NCBI RefSeq assembly: GCF_001634365.1
Contig: NZ_CP014578.1
Location: 930,001-994,000 of the forward strand
Direction of reading: 5' to 3'
Source: Paraburkholderia phytofirmans OLGA172
Lineage (GTDB): Bacteria; Pseudomonadota; Gammaproteobacteria; Burkholderiales; Burkholderiaceae
DNA length: 64,000 nucleotides
Positions within the stretch are counted from its first letter, which is position 1; the number at the start of each line of letters is the position of its first letter. Of the stretch, positions 1 through 9,639 are shown piece after piece. Position numbers and translations under genes: made by a program. The notes beneath the pieces were generated by a model. It did not search any database. It saw only the letters and a list, made by a program, of their open reading frames with translations, and was not told the DNA's origin.

Positions 1-1
1 C

Positions 2-1237
<1,236 letters not shown>

Positions 1238-1311
1238 TTGGTGCTGGGCTGATGCAGCGGCTGAGGCCGCTGCGATTGCCAAGTCTCTTCGAAATTTTTT
1301 GGTCGAGGGGC

Positions 1312-1340
1312 TTGGAAATCGGATTTAGCTGTTCTATAAT
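1312..1340 (+). promoter_or_regulatory. Sigma-70 promoter for tRNA-Ser
   Basis: A TTGGAA -35 box (1312-1317) and a perfect TATAAT -10 box (1335-1340) are separated by exactly 17 bp. Transcription should begin near 1347, leaving a leader of about 75 nt before the mature tRNA 5' end. It lies after the serS stop, so the tRNA can be expressed independently of serS. Confidence 0.75.
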
Positions 1341-1422
1341 CTTTCTCTCCCAAGCAACGACCCGCTTGGATCTGATTCACTTAGCAACTAAGCAGCACTC
1401 GTTGCAGTGAGTTGGAAGACCC

Positions 1423-1512
1423 GGAAAGGTGGCAGAGTGGTCGAATGCGCTGGACTCGAAATCCAGTGTACCTTTAGGGGTACCGTGAGTTCGAATCTCA
1501 CCCTTTCCGCCA
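1423..1512 (+). tRNA. tRNA-Ser, anticodon CGA
   Basis: A class II tRNA of about 90 nt with a long variable arm and an encoded CCA end. The acceptor stem GGAAAGG (1423-1429) pairs with CCTTTCC (1502-1508), followed by discriminator G and CCA. The anticodon stem CTGGA/TCCAG carries loop CTCGAAA, giving anticodon CGA (reads UCG). The variable arm folds as GTACC-TTTAG-GGGTAC, and the T-loop is TTCGAAT. It lies beside the synthetase that charges it. Confidence 0.96.
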
Positions 1513-1519
1513 AATTTAG

Positions 1520-1548
1520 AAACAGGCCCTTCGGGGCCTGTTTTCGTT
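1520..1548 (+). terminator. Rho-independent terminator after tRNA-Ser
   Basis: A 9-bp perfect stem AACAGGCCC (1521-1529) / GGGCCTGTT (1534-1542) closed by a stable TTCG tetraloop, followed by TTTTCGTTT. It starts 8 nt after the tRNA CCA end, so it terminates the tRNA transcript. Confidence 0.85.
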
Positions 1549-1971
1549 TCTGGCCGCCAACAACCCGCCAAACGCGCAAGTGCGAACGTCGCTTCACGCC
1601 ATCGGGCTCCCTTGGGTTCCAGTGGCAGTCCCCGGACATCCGGGTCACATTATGGGTGTTTCCAGCGAAAGCCGGCTTGAGTCTGGCGTATTAAACGTCG
1701 CGCCAGCGGCCCGGATAAGCGATTCAGTTTGGCGAATGTGCCTGCCTGAATTCGATGCGTGTCGCCGGACCATCAGATCGATTCGAGTTCGTGATCCGTC
1801 AAGTCATGGTGAAAAATAAGTGACACTTCCCGAGTCGCCTGAGTGCCTGTAAAGTCATACAGCGTTTTCGCGTCGGGCTCAAAAATACAGACACCAAACG
1901 CACAGCCACAACGATGTCCCGAGCAGTTTGCAAAACCAGTTTTGTAAAACAGGCTTTAAAAGGGGATTCAC
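1549..1971. other. Intergenic region with no recognisable gene
   Basis: About 420 bp between the tRNA-Ser terminator and the next gene. Short open frames exist on both strands, but none shows recognisable protein sequence or a good ribosome binding site. No integrase or duplicated tRNA 3' end is visible, so there is no support for use of the tRNA as an attachment site here. A GGGG-containing purine run just before 1972 serves as ribosome binding site for the following gene. Confidence 0.5.
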
Positions 1972-2730
1972 ATGTCAGTCGGCAATTCGGTCGTTGACAC
2001 GACCGCCAGCACCGCCAAATATAAAGTCATCAAGTGGTCGATTATCGGGCTGTGCATCGCCATCGGCGCGCCACTCGCCATCTTGTTGGTCAAAGGCCTG
2101 GTCGGCCTGATCCTCGCGGCGGTGATCGGGCTGGCGGCGATCAACTTCGGTCCCGTTCTCGCCATGAAGTTCGCGAACCAGAAGGTCAAGATGTTCGTGA
2201 ACGAAGCGAAGTCGAACCCGATCGAGACGCTCTACAACGAACTGGCCGAAAAGCAGGCAGGCGCCGAGCGGTTCAAGAAGAGCATCACCGACTTCCGCAC
2301 CGAAGTGAAAAACTTCGAAGACAAAACCGCGCAGTTCAAAAAGCAGTATCCCGAAGACGCGGACCGTTTCGAGACCCAACTCGCGACGATGAAAAAACTG
2401 CTCGCGTTTCGCGAGGGGCGCTATAAGCAGGTGCAGGACGAACTCAAGCGATTTTCCGACGCGATCGATCGGGCCAAAGCACTGTGGGATATGTCGCAAT
2501 CCGCACAACGCATGAACAAGATTGCCGGCATGCAATCCAGCGACACTTTCGCGCAAATCAAAACGGACGCCGCGCTCGACTCCGTGATGAACTCGGTCAA
2601 TAAAGCATTCTCCGAAATGGAAACGTCGCTGATGGAAAGCGCTGAAGTGCAGCAAGCCAAGGCTGCTACCGAGATGGGTGCTATCAATCCGCCCGCTCAG
2701 CAACTCGGCTCGCCCGCGGCACCCAAATAA
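1972..2730 (+). CDS. Membrane protein with double TM segment and cytoplasmic coiled coil, function unknown
   Basis: 252 aa. Residues about 22-65 form a long hydrophobic stretch that could be two membrane helices (IIGLCIAIGAPLAILLV, then VGLILAAVIGLAAI). A charged, helix-prone region rich in K, E, Q and F (about 75-180) follows, likely a coiled coil of broadly PspA-like character, and then a Pro/Ala-rich tail. I do not recognise a named family. The next gene starts 42 bp downstream in the same direction, so the two probably form an operon. An AAGGGG run precedes the ATG. A membrane-stress or envelope role is inference from shape only. Confidence 0.8.
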   Translation: MSVGNSVVDTTASTAKYKVIKWSIIGLCIAIGAPLAILLVKGLVGLILAAVIGLAAINFGPVLAMKFANQKVKMFVNEAKSNPIETLYNELAEKQAGAERFKKSITDFRTEVKNFEDKTAQFKKQYPEDADRFETQLATMKKLLAFREGRYKQVQDELKRFSDAIDRAKALWDMSQSAQRMNKIAGMQSSDTFAQIKTDAALDSVMNSVNKAFSEMETSLMESAEVQQAKAATEMGAINPPAQQLGSPAAPK

Positions 2731-2772
2731 TCAGGCGCTCACCGCTCGACCACTCAACTCGATCAAAAAACA

Positions 2773-3930
2773 ATGAAGAAAATCCTGGGTTCGGTTCTTT
2801 TCCTGATCTTGTTGGCTGCCGGTTGGTATATCCACGAAGGCGGCCTGAAAAATCCTCTCAACAGCGGCCAGAGCACCGACAAAGACACCGTCGCGGTGAA
2901 CGGCGTGGACACCGGCAACAACAGCAGTGCCGACGTCAAACCGACAGCCCCGAGCAACCCGGACGGTTTCGTGCCCAACAAGGACACGCTGAAATCGATC
3001 TTGAGCAACGGCGTCGTGCGCGTCAGCGTCGAAAATCCATCGCGGCCGTTTTACTCGGAAGACAGCGGCAAGCCGCAAGGCTTCAACGTCGACTTCGCCA
3101 ATCTGCTGTTCGCGCAGAAAGAGTTCACCTCGGGCGATCATTCGATCGTCACGGTCGACACGCATCACGGCGTGGACACGTATCCCGCGGTCCCCGATCA
3201 GCTGACGAAAACCGACAAGCAGGGCAACGCGGTGGTCGACGTCGCCATGGACGGCCTGACGTTTCCCGACAACACCCCGAGCGGCGTGGTCTATTCGATC
3301 CCCTATGTCGAGGACTTCGGCTATTCGTTGATCGTGGCCAAGGGTTCGCCGGTCCGCTCCGCGGCCGATCTGGCGGGCAAAACAGTCGGCGTGCTGCAGG
3401 GCGATCCAGACGTGAAAGCGTTTGTCCAGAAAGCATTCCCGAATAGCAAAATCGTCGAGCTATCGGATGCGAGCATCGAGGGGCAGCGATCCTGGATGTC
3501 GCACTTCCTGGACGAGCATCAGGTCGACGCCATCGTCTACGACTATCCGTTTGGCGTGTCGGAGATCAAAGGCACCGACCTGACGTTCGCGGTCACAAAG
3601 CTGGACGGGTCCAACCTCGCGTACAAAATCGGCGTACGCAAGGAAGACAGCGCGCTGCTGATCTACCTGAACTCCGCGATCGCGAAGGTCAAGCAGTCGC
3701 CGGCGTATCTGGACCTGTTGCGTAAATATTTCATCAGCGACCAGGTGCTCACCACCGCGGCGACCGGCGGCGAGAAGACTTACGTGGTCCGCTCCGGCGA
3801 CACGCTGAATGCCATTGCCGCGAGTCAGTTGGGAAGCGGTGCGCGATTTGTGGACGTGCAGAGGCGCAATAACCTTCCAAACCCCAACCTCATCCTGATT
3901 GGCCAGCACCTGATCATTCCGGTGCGCTGA
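2773..3930 (+). CDS. Solute-binding (SBP_bac_3-like) protein fused to a C-terminal LysM domain
   Basis: 385 aa. An N-terminal hydrophobic segment (residues 4-19, after MKK) acts as signal peptide or anchor, followed by a Ser/Thr/Asp-rich linker. Residues about 70-325 look like a family 3 extracellular solute-binding domain: RVSVENPSRPFYSEDSGKPQGFNVDF near the start, then a SPVRSAADLAGKTVGVLQGD segment typical of the second lobe. Residues about 337-385 form a LysM module (YVVRSGDTLNAIAA ... NLILIGQHLIIP). LysM domains bind peptidoglycan glycans, so this protein is probably tethered to the wall. No ABC permease or ATPase is adjacent; the partner is the upstream membrane coiled-coil gene. The ligand is unknown. 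Confidence 0.82.
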   Translation: MKKILGSVLFLILLAAGWYIHEGGLKNPLNSGQSTDKDTVAVNGVDTGNNSSADVKPTAPSNPDGFVPNKDTLKSILSNGVVRVSVENPSRPFYSEDSGKPQGFNVDFANLLFAQKEFTSGDHSIVTVDTHHGVDTYPAVPDQLTKTDKQGNAVVDVAMDGLTFPDNTPSGVVYSIPYVEDFGYSLIVAKGSPVRSAADLAGKTVGVLQGDPDVKAFVQKAFPNSKIVELSDASIEGQRSWMSHFLDEHQVDAIVYDYPFGVSEIKGTDLTFAVTKLDGSNLAYKIGVRKEDSALLIYLNSAIAKVKQSPAYLDLLRKYFISDQVLTTAATGGEKTYVVRSGDTLNAIAASQLGSGARFVDVQRRNNLPNPNLILIGQHLIIPVR

Positions 3931-3945
3931 CGCGGTTGGTTTTTC

Positions 3946-3968
3946 TGCCGGGCTCTCGTGGCCCGGCA
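3946..3968 (+). other. Hairpin after the SBP-LysM gene
   Basis: Perfect 8-bp inverted repeat TGCCGGGC (3946-3953) / GCCCGGCA (3961-3968) with a 7-nt loop, 16 nt past the stop codon. There is no T-run after it (the T-run is on the 5' side), so it is at best a weak terminator or an mRNA-stabilising hairpin. Confidence 0.4.
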
Positions 3969-4035
3969 TGAACAATAATCCTTGGGCGATGGCCGCCTGC
4001 GCCGCCTGCGCCGACCGACGCGACGACGCGACGAC

Positions 4036-4214
4036 GTGCTGTCCGCGAGACTCGTCGGCGAGGGCGATTTCAGCGTGTCCGGCCTCAAGCCGGCCTCAAG
4101 CTCTACCGCGCGCAGATGTGGAGCGAACGCATACCCGTCGACTATGACGAACGCTTAGCATTGCACATCATCTGCGCGCGGGGCATCAAGCGCGAGCGGT
4201 TCGCCGACGCCGGC
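4036..4214 (+). pseudogene. Remnant of a chalcone-isomerase-like gene, broken by an 11-bp duplication
   Basis: In frame 1 the sequence reads LSARLVGEGDFSVSGLK (4039-4089). CCGGCCTCAAG is then repeated (ending at 4089 and again at 4100), shifting the frame. In frame 3 the reading resumes as GLKLYRAQMWSERIPVDYDE, then LALHIICARGIKRERFADAG (to 4214). Joined, this resembles the start of bacterial chalcone-isomerase-like proteins (G-x-G-x-F-x-x-x-G-x-x-x-Y-x-A-x-x-W, then a hydrophobic strand and R-x-I-K-R-E-x-F). The 3' part of the gene is missing. The ORF open from 4116 into map is therefore not a map extension. The family assignment is from memory of the motif pattern. Confidence 0.45.
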
Positions 4215-4248
4215 CCCAGGCAAGCAGGCCCCAGGCAAGCAGGCCCGG
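4212..4248 (+). repeat. 15-bp tandem repeat, about 2.4 copies
   Basis: The unit GGCCCCAGGCAAGCA occurs at 4212-4226 and 4227-4241, with a partial third copy after it. It lies at the truncation point of the chalcone-isomerase-like remnant and about 80 bp upstream of map. Confidence 0.8.
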
Positions 4249-4325
4249 CCCGGCTCTCGGAGGCCGTCCGGCGATCCTCTGTACAATTGGCCGATCGTCA
4301 TCATCGACCCACCTCGACCGAATTC

Positions 4326-5111
4326 ATGGCCATTACCTACAAGACTCCCGACGACATCGCTAAACTGCGCATCTCCGGCCGCCTCGCGGCCGACGTGCTG
4401 GCGATGATTGGCGAGCACGTCAAGGCCGGTGTCTCCACCGACGAGCTCGACGCGCTGTGCAACGACTACATTGTCAATACGCAAAAGTCGATTCCGGCAA
4501 ATGTCGGTTATTTGGGGTTTCCCAAGACCGTCTGCACGTCCGTCAACCAGGTGGTGTGCCACGGCATTCCCAACCGCAACGAAATTCTGAAAGATGGCGA
4601 CATCATCAATATCGACGTCGCGATTATCAAAGACGGCTATTTCGGCGACACCAGCCGCATGTATTGCGTCGGCCAGCCGAGCACGGTGGCGCGCCAGCTG
4701 ATCGACACGACATACGAGGCGATGCTTGCCGGCATCCGCGAGGTCAAGCCGGGCGCTACGCTGGGCGACGTCGGCTCCGCGATCCAGAAGATCGCGCAGC
4801 GCGACGGCTTCTCGATCGTGCGCGACTACTGCGGCCATGGCATCGGCCGTGTCTACCACGAAGACCCGCAAGTGTTGCACTACGGTCAGCCGGGGCAGGG
4901 CGTGCGTCTGAAGCCGGGCATGGTCTTCACGATCGAACCGATGATCAACGCGGGCCGCGCCGGCACCGCGGTGCAACGTGACGGCTGGACGGTCGTCACC
5001 AAAGACCGTTCGTTGTCGGCGCAATGGGAGCACATGATCGCCGTGACCGAAGAGGGCTACGAGTTGCTGACACCGTGGCCGGACGGCACCGGCGATTACG
5101 AAGCGCCTTGA
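4326..5111 (+). CDS. map: Methionine aminopeptidase type I
   Basis: 261 aa, the normal length for the type I enzyme that removes initiator Met from nascent proteins. It contains the metal ligands and motifs of the pita-bread fold: INIDVAIIKDGYFGDTS (two Asp), DYCGHGIGRVYHE (His), FTIEPM (Glu) and QWEHMIAVTEEG (Glu). The ATG at 4326 is chosen because the in-frame extension back to 4116 is not MetAP-like and overlaps the broken remnant upstream. It is normally essential and monocistronic; here a GNAT gene follows after about 185 bp. Confidence 0.97.
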   Translation: MAITYKTPDDIAKLRISGRLAADVLAMIGEHVKAGVSTDELDALCNDYIVNTQKSIPANVGYLGFPKTVCTSVNQVVCHGIPNRNEILKDGDIINIDVAIIKDGYFGDTSRMYCVGQPSTVARQLIDTTYEAMLAGIREVKPGATLGDVGSAIQKIAQRDGFSIVRDYCGHGIGRVYHEDPQVLHYGQPGQGVRLKPGMVFTIEPMINAGRAGTAVQRDGWTVVTKDRSLSAQWEHMIAVTEEGYELLTPWPDGTGDYEAP

Positions 5112-5297
5112 ACGCCGTGGCCCAGCGCGCCTGACGAACCGGCTAGCGAGGCGGCGGGCGCTCAAATTGCGGCACAGATGGCTTGCGGCGCCTGCACCAA
5201 GGACCGGCGCTATGGTCCGATCCAGTAAATAAGGATTTGACTCGCGCGCCGGTTCGGTTAAAGCTATGCCTTGGTGTTTCAAGGGGTTTTCGTCCGC

Positions 5298-5831
5298 ATG
5301 AGTCCGTCATTGACCGTTCGCCGTATCGCTGCTGATCAGGGCGCCGTTTTGCGCGAACTCCGCACTGCGTCGCTGCGGGAGGCGCCCTATGCCTTCTGCG
5401 AAACGCTAGAGGACGCGTTGTCGGCGGATGCCGCCACGTTCGGCGCTACCGCCGCCGAACACGCTGTTTCGGTTATCGTCACCAGTTTCATCCTCTATAC
5501 CGAGGGCCATCCGGCAGGAATGATCGAAGCACATTTCGACGACACCGCGGCGCGCCGCGCGTTCGTCCGCGAGTTGTGGGTGGCGCCGGCCGTGCGTCAT
5601 CTGCGAGGCGGCGAGCTGCTGGTCGATACCGCCAGCGCCTGGCTCGCCGGCGAAGGCGCCATGGAAATCTACGCATGGGTCGCCGACGCCAACCGCAATG
5701 CGATGCGCTTTTATGAGGCGCTTGGCTTCGGTCCGACCGGCGAGCATCGGCGCGTCGCGTGCGCGCCCGAGCAGGCCGAAAGCCTGCTGGTGCGCCACGT
5801 GCCGACCACGTCGCAGGTGTTTCAGCAGTGA
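5298..5831 (+). CDS. GNAT-family N-acetyltransferase
   Basis: 177 aa. The GNAT fold is visible: an N-terminal TVRRIAADQGAVLRELRTASL segment, a central beta strand (AGMIEAHFDD), the acetyl-CoA loop region around VRELWVAPAVRHLRGGELLV, and the C-terminal motif VADANRNAMRFYEALGFGPTGE, typical of acetyltransferases acting on amino groups. The ATG at 5298 is preferred over the TTG at 5271 because an AAGGGG run lies 11 nt upstream and homologous sequence begins there. The substrate cannot be assigned. Confidence 0.85.
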   Translation: MSPSLTVRRIAADQGAVLRELRTASLREAPYAFCETLEDALSADAATFGATAAEHAVSVIVTSFILYTEGHPAGMIEAHFDDTAARRAFVRELWVAPAVRHLRGGELLVDTASAWLAGEGAMEIYAWVADANRNAMRFYEALGFGPTGEHRRVACAPEQAESLLVRHVPTTSQVFQQ

Positions 5832-6051
5832 TCCCGCGAGCGGCGCGTCAGTCTGCCGCTCAAATCCCATCCGCGTCGCTACAGCGTTCATGGCCGAGTT
5901 CATGGCCGAATCAGCGGCCTAAGCGCGGCCTGAACGACCGGGGCGTGGTCACGTCATGGGTATTCGGGCCGCAGGGGCGCGTTCTCCCGGCAAAAAAACT
6001 CGCTCCCTGCCTGGACGCCTGTAAAATACGCAAAATTTTTTGCCGAACGCT

Positions 6052-6915
6052 ATGTCGCCCAAGAAATCGCCCTTTTTCGAACTCCGCAGCGGCTCTGTCG
6101 ACACACTCCTGTTTGTGGTCAAGACAACCGACCTCGACGCGATGCGTGCCGAACTGACCCGGCGCTTCGAGGCGACCCCCGAATTTTTCGCTAACGACGT
6201 TGTCGCGATCGACGTGCGGCGTCTCGCCGACAACGAGCGCGTGCCGCTTGCGGACATCGCGCAACTGCTCGACAGCGTGCGCATGCGTCCGGTCGGCATC
6301 GTCGCCAACGCGCAGCAGGCGTGGGCGGCCGAATCCGCGCTGCCGCTGCTCGAAGCACGCGACCGCCGCGGCGGCGCCGCCAAGTCCGCAGACGAAGAGG
6401 GCGCCCATGCCGCCGGCACGGCACCGGTGGCCACCGCCGCGACGGCCACGCCCCCGGCCGATCTGTTCACAACCGCAGCCGGCACGCCCACCGGCGGGCC
6501 TCCGAAAAGCGGCACCCCGGCCACGGCCGCCGCGGTCGAGCCGGCGCCCGCCGCCGAGCCGGTACGTCTCGCCACTTCGTCGCAAACCATGGTGGTCGAC
6601 AAGCCGTTGCGCTCGGGCCAGCGCATCTACGCAAAGGGCGATCTGGTCGTGCTCGGTCTGGTGAGCTACGGCGCGGAAGTGATCGCGGAAGGCAACATCC
6701 ATATTTATGCGCCGCTGCGCGGCCGGGCGTTGGCCGGCGTGCAGGGCAATCACGACGCGCGCATTTTCTGCACGTGTCTCGAACCGGAACTGATCTCGAT
6801 CGCGGGCATCTATCGTACGACCGAGAACCCGCTGCCGGCCGACGTGCTCGGCAAGCCGGTGCAGATCTGGCTCGAAGATGAAAAGTTGATGATCGAACCG
6901 CTGCGGCTCACCTGA
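6052..6915 (+). CDS. minC: Septum site-determining protein MinC
   Basis: 287 aa. It inhibits FtsZ ring formation away from midcell, acting with MinD at the membrane. The N-terminal FtsZ-inhibiting domain spans residues 1 to about 105 (starting [20 protein letters not shown]). An Ala/Pro/Thr-rich linker (about 106-180) is long relative to enterobacterial MinC, and the C-terminal beta-helical MinD-binding domain includes [16 protein letters not shown] and [16 protein letters not shown]. The ATG at 6052 is preferred to the TTG at 6040. It heads minCDE, with minD 104 bp downstream. Confidence 0.97.
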   Translation: MSPKKSPFFELRSGSVDTLLFVVKTTDLDAMRAELTRRFEATPEFFANDVVAIDVRRLADNERVPLADIAQLLDSVRMRPVGIVANAQQAWAAESALPLLEARDRRGGAAKSADEEGAHAAGTAPVATAATATPPADLFTTAAGTPTGGPPKSGTPATAAAVEPAPAAEPVRLATSSQTMVVDKPLRSGQRIYAKGDLVVLGLVSYGAEVIAEGNIHIYAPLRGRALAGVQGNHDARIFCTCLEPELISIAGIYRTTENPLPADVLGKPVQIWLEDEKLMIEPLRLT

Positions 6916-7019
6916 TCGACGTGATGCGCGCGCTGCCCTGAACGGTCACGGCATGCGGCGTTCCACGGCAAATTGGGCCGCACATAATTGACGAATTTGA
7001 CGGATACAAGGTAAGGGTA

Positions 7020-7835
7020 ATGGCAAAAATCATTGTGGTGACTTCGGGCAAGGGTGGCGTGGGCAAGACGACCACGAGCGCGAGTTTTGCATCGGCCCTC
7101 GCATTGCGTGGCAGCAAAACCGCCGTGATCGACTTCGACGTCGGCCTGCGTAACCTCGACCTCATCATGGGCTGCGAGCGCCGTGTGGTGTACGACCTGA
7201 TCAACGTGATCCAGGGCGAAGCCAACCTCAACCAGGCGCTGATCAAGGACAAGAAGTGCGAGAACCTCTTTATCCTCCCGGCATCGCAGACGCGTGACAA
7301 AGACGCGCTGACCATGGAAGGCGTCGAGAAGGTCATCAACGACCTGATCGCGATGGACTTCGAATTCATTGTTTGCGATTCGCCGGCCGGTATCGAATCG
7401 GGCGCGCTGCTCGCCATGCACTTCGCCGACGAAGCGCTGATCGTGACGAATCCGGAAGTCTCCTCGGTGCGCGACTCGGACCGTATCCTCGGCATCCTGT
7501 CGTCGAAGACCAAGCGCGCAATCGAAAGCAAGGAGCCGATTAAGGAACACCTGCTGATCACCCGCTACAACCCGAAGCGCGTCAGCGAAGGCGAAATGCT
7601 GTCGCTGACCGACATCCAGGAAATTCTGCGCATCGATCTGATCGGCGTGATTCCGGAATCGGAAGCGGTGCTGCATGCGTCGAACCAGGGTCTGCCGGCC
7701 GTGCACCTCGACGGTACCGATGTCGCCGAAGCCTATAAAGATGTCGTGTCGCGTTTCCTCGGCGAGCAGAAATCGCTTCGCTTTACCGATTACCAGAAGC
7801 CAGGGCTGCTGCAGCGCCTCTTCGGCACCAAGTAA
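7020..7835 (+). CDS. minD: Septum site-determining ATPase MinD
   Basis: 271 aa ParA/MinD-family P-loop ATPase that binds the membrane in its ATP form, recruits MinC and oscillates under MinE control. A deviant Walker A motif sits at residues 9-18 ([10 protein letters not shown]), followed by the switch [10 protein letters not shown] and [14 protein letters not shown]. The C-terminus ends in an amphipathic helix ([10 protein letters not shown]) that provides the membrane-targeting sequence. The stop is 14 bp before minE, so the two are translated from one transcript. Confidence 0.98.
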   Translation: MAKIIVVTSGKGGVGKTTTSASFASALALRGSKTAVIDFDVGLRNLDLIMGCERRVVYDLINVIQGEANLNQALIKDKKCENLFILPASQTRDKDALTMEGVEKVINDLIAMDFEFIVCDSPAGIESGALLAMHFADEALIVTNPEVSSVRDSDRILGILSSKTKRAIESKEPIKEHLLITRYNPKRVSEGEMLSLTDIQEILRIDLIGVIPESEAVLHASNQGLPAVHLDGTDVAEAYKDVVSRFLGEQKSLRFTDYQKPGLLQRLFGTK

Positions 7836-7849
7836 GGGGAGCGCACGTA

Positions 7850-8113
7850 ATGTCGATTCTTTCGTTTTTGCTGGGCGAGAAGAAGAAGTCCGCGTCGGTA
7901 GCGAAGGAACGCCTGCAGTTGATCATCGCGCACGAGCGCGCCGGCGGCCATGCGCCTGCCGATTACCTGCCTGCGTTGCAACGCGAACTGGTGGCCGTCA
8001 TTTCAAAGTACGTGAAAATCTCCAATGACGATATTCGCGTGAGCCTGGAACGCCAGGACGACCTCGAAGTGCTCGAGGTCAAAATCGAAATACCGCAGGC
8101 TGGTTCCGCATAA
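7850..8113 (+). CDS. minE: Cell division topological specificity factor MinE
   Basis: 87 aa, normal length. It activates the MinD ATPase and drives pole-to-pole oscillation. The N-terminal membrane-binding and MinD-stimulating segment ([22 protein letters not shown]) precedes the anti-MinCD helix (LIIAHER) and the C-terminal dimerisation domain ([23 protein letters not shown]). It is the last gene of minCDE; the next gene is convergent. GGGGAG upstream of the ATG is a good ribosome binding site. Confidence 0.98.
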   Translation: MSILSFLLGEKKKSASVAKERLQLIIAHERAGGHAPADYLPALQRELVAVISKYVKISNDDIRVSLERQDDLEVLEVKIEIPQAGSA

Positions 8114-8223
8114 CGGATTGCGCGCTCTGCTTCGTTTCGTCGATATGACGTGACGAGGTGGAGCGTAAGCGCTGTCTCTGTTGTGATGTCTTCTTTGTGT
8201 CGTCGCGCGCCGGCGGTCGTCGT

Positions 8224-9639
8224 CTACTGACGCGGGGCGCCGTCTTCAGCGCGAGCATCGCCGTTGATCTCGTCGGCCACCGCTGGTTCGGGCGCCTCGA
8301 CTTCGGGGACTTCCGGCGCCGGCGCGGGTTCCGGCTGCGGCAGCGGCGCCATATAGCGCTGTGCCAGCGACTCATACAACGGCGGCGCGAAGAAACGCGC
8401 CACACGGCTTGCAATCAACGCGGTGGCCATCAGCGAAATCACCAGTGCATGGCCGTCGATCATCTCCATCACAATCACGAACGACGTAATCGGCGACTGC
8501 GTGACCGCCGCCAGATAGCCCACCATGGCGAGGGCGATCAGCATCGGCAATTGCATCGAGCCGAACACCATGTGCAGCAGATTGCCGAAGCCCGCGCCGA
8601 TCGACAGCGAGGGGGCGAAGATGCCGCCCGGAATGCCTGGCAGATACGAGCCGACCATCGAGATCATCTTGAGAAACGGATACAACACGGACAGGTGCTC
8701 GTGTCCGTCGAGCAGTCCGCGCGCTTCCGCATAGCCGCTGCCGAAGGTCGTGCCGCCGGAGATGAGGCCGACCACCGCGATCACGAAACCGCACAGCGCG
8801 GCGAACGCGACAGGCCGCTCGCCGTGCAACTGACGCAGCGGCGCCGGAATCCAGCGCGCGGTGTTCAGCAGCAGCCAGCCGAACACGCCGCCCGCGATAC
8901 CGGTGACGATTGCGGTGAGCACGACGGCCACCGCCAGCAGATCGGGGAAATGCGCGCCGATCTGGATGGTGCCGAAATAGGTGTAGTTGCCGTTCAGCCC
9001 GAGCGCGATCACCCCGGCGATGATGATCGCCGTAATCAGCACGCCGCTCGCGCGGGCCTCGAAGCTGCGCGTGAGTTCCTCGATCGCGAACACGATCCCT
9101 GCCAGCGGCGTATTGAACGCCGCGGACAAGCCCGCTGCCGCGCCCGCGAGCACCAGCTGCCGTTCGATCAGCGCGTTCGAGCGTGGATACAGCCGCCGCA
9201 GATTGAACATCACTGCTGCGCCGACCTGCACGGTCGGTCCTTCGCGGCCGATCGTGAAGCCGCCGAGAATCCCCAGAAACGACACCGCGATCTTGCCGAA
9301 CAGAATCCGGAACGACAGCAGCCGTGCGCCGTATTCGCCGGGCTTGGCATGCAGGGTGGCGATGACTTGCGGAATGCCGCTGCCTTCCGCGCCGCGGAAG
9401 AATTTGCGCGTGAGCCAGACGGCCAGCGCCGCGACCGCGGGCGTGACGAGCAACGGCGCCCACACGTGCTGTTGCTGCATGGTGCGGAATTCGCCGTAGC
9501 CCCAGTCGATCAGCCTTGCATACAGCACCGCCACGAGGCCGACCGCGATTGCGCCGAGCCAGAAGACGCCATATTGCCGCCACAGGCGTTTGGCGCGACG
9601 CACGATGTTGGAAGAGCTTGGAGGGAAGGCCCGGGACAT
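8224..9639 (-). CDS. ClC-family voltage-gated chloride channel / H+-Cl- antiporter
   Basis: 471 aa with about ten to twelve hydrophobic helices. The ClC selectivity motifs are present in order: GSGIP, then GREGP with the gating Glu, then GGIFAPSLSIGAG. An acidic pair is kept in the FAIEELTRSF segment, equivalent in position to the proton glutamate of E. coli ClcA (FVIEEM), so exchange rather than a pure channel is likely (inference). A long Pro/Glu-rich C-terminal tail (PLPQPEPAPAPEVPEVEAPE) replaces CBS domains. It is convergent with minCDE. Confidence 0.93.
   Translation of the reverse strand: MSRAFPPSSSNIVRRAKRLWRQYGVFWLGAIAVGLVAVLYARLIDWGYGEFRTMQQQHVWAPLLVTPAVAALAVWLTRKFFRGAEGSGIPQVIATLHAKPGEYGARLLSFRILFGKIAVSFLGILGGFTIGREGPTVQVGAAVMFNLRRLYPRSNALIERQLVLAGAAAGLSAAFNTPLAGIVFAIEELTRSFEARASGVLITAIIIAGVIALGLNGNYTYFGTIQIGAHFPDLLAVAVVLTAIVTGIAGGVFGWLLLNTARWIPAPLRQLHGERPVAFAALCGFVIAVVGLISGGTTFGSGYAEARGLLDGHEHLSVLYPFLKMISMVGSYLPGIPGGIFAPSLSIGAGFGNLLHMVFGSMQLPMLIALAMVGYLAAVTQSPITSFVIVMEMIDGHALVISLMATALIASRVARFFAPPLYESLAQRYMAPLPQPEPAPAPEVPEVEAPEPAVADEINGDARAEDGAPRQ

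Noticed and set aside
1549..1971. Genomic island inserted at tRNA-Ser
   Set aside because: No integrase, no repeat of the tRNA 3' end and normal composition in the genes that follow.
4116..4325. Long N-terminal extension of methionine aminopeptidase
   Set aside because: The extension matches a broken chalcone-isomerase-like remnant plus a tandem repeat; MetAP similarity begins at 4326.
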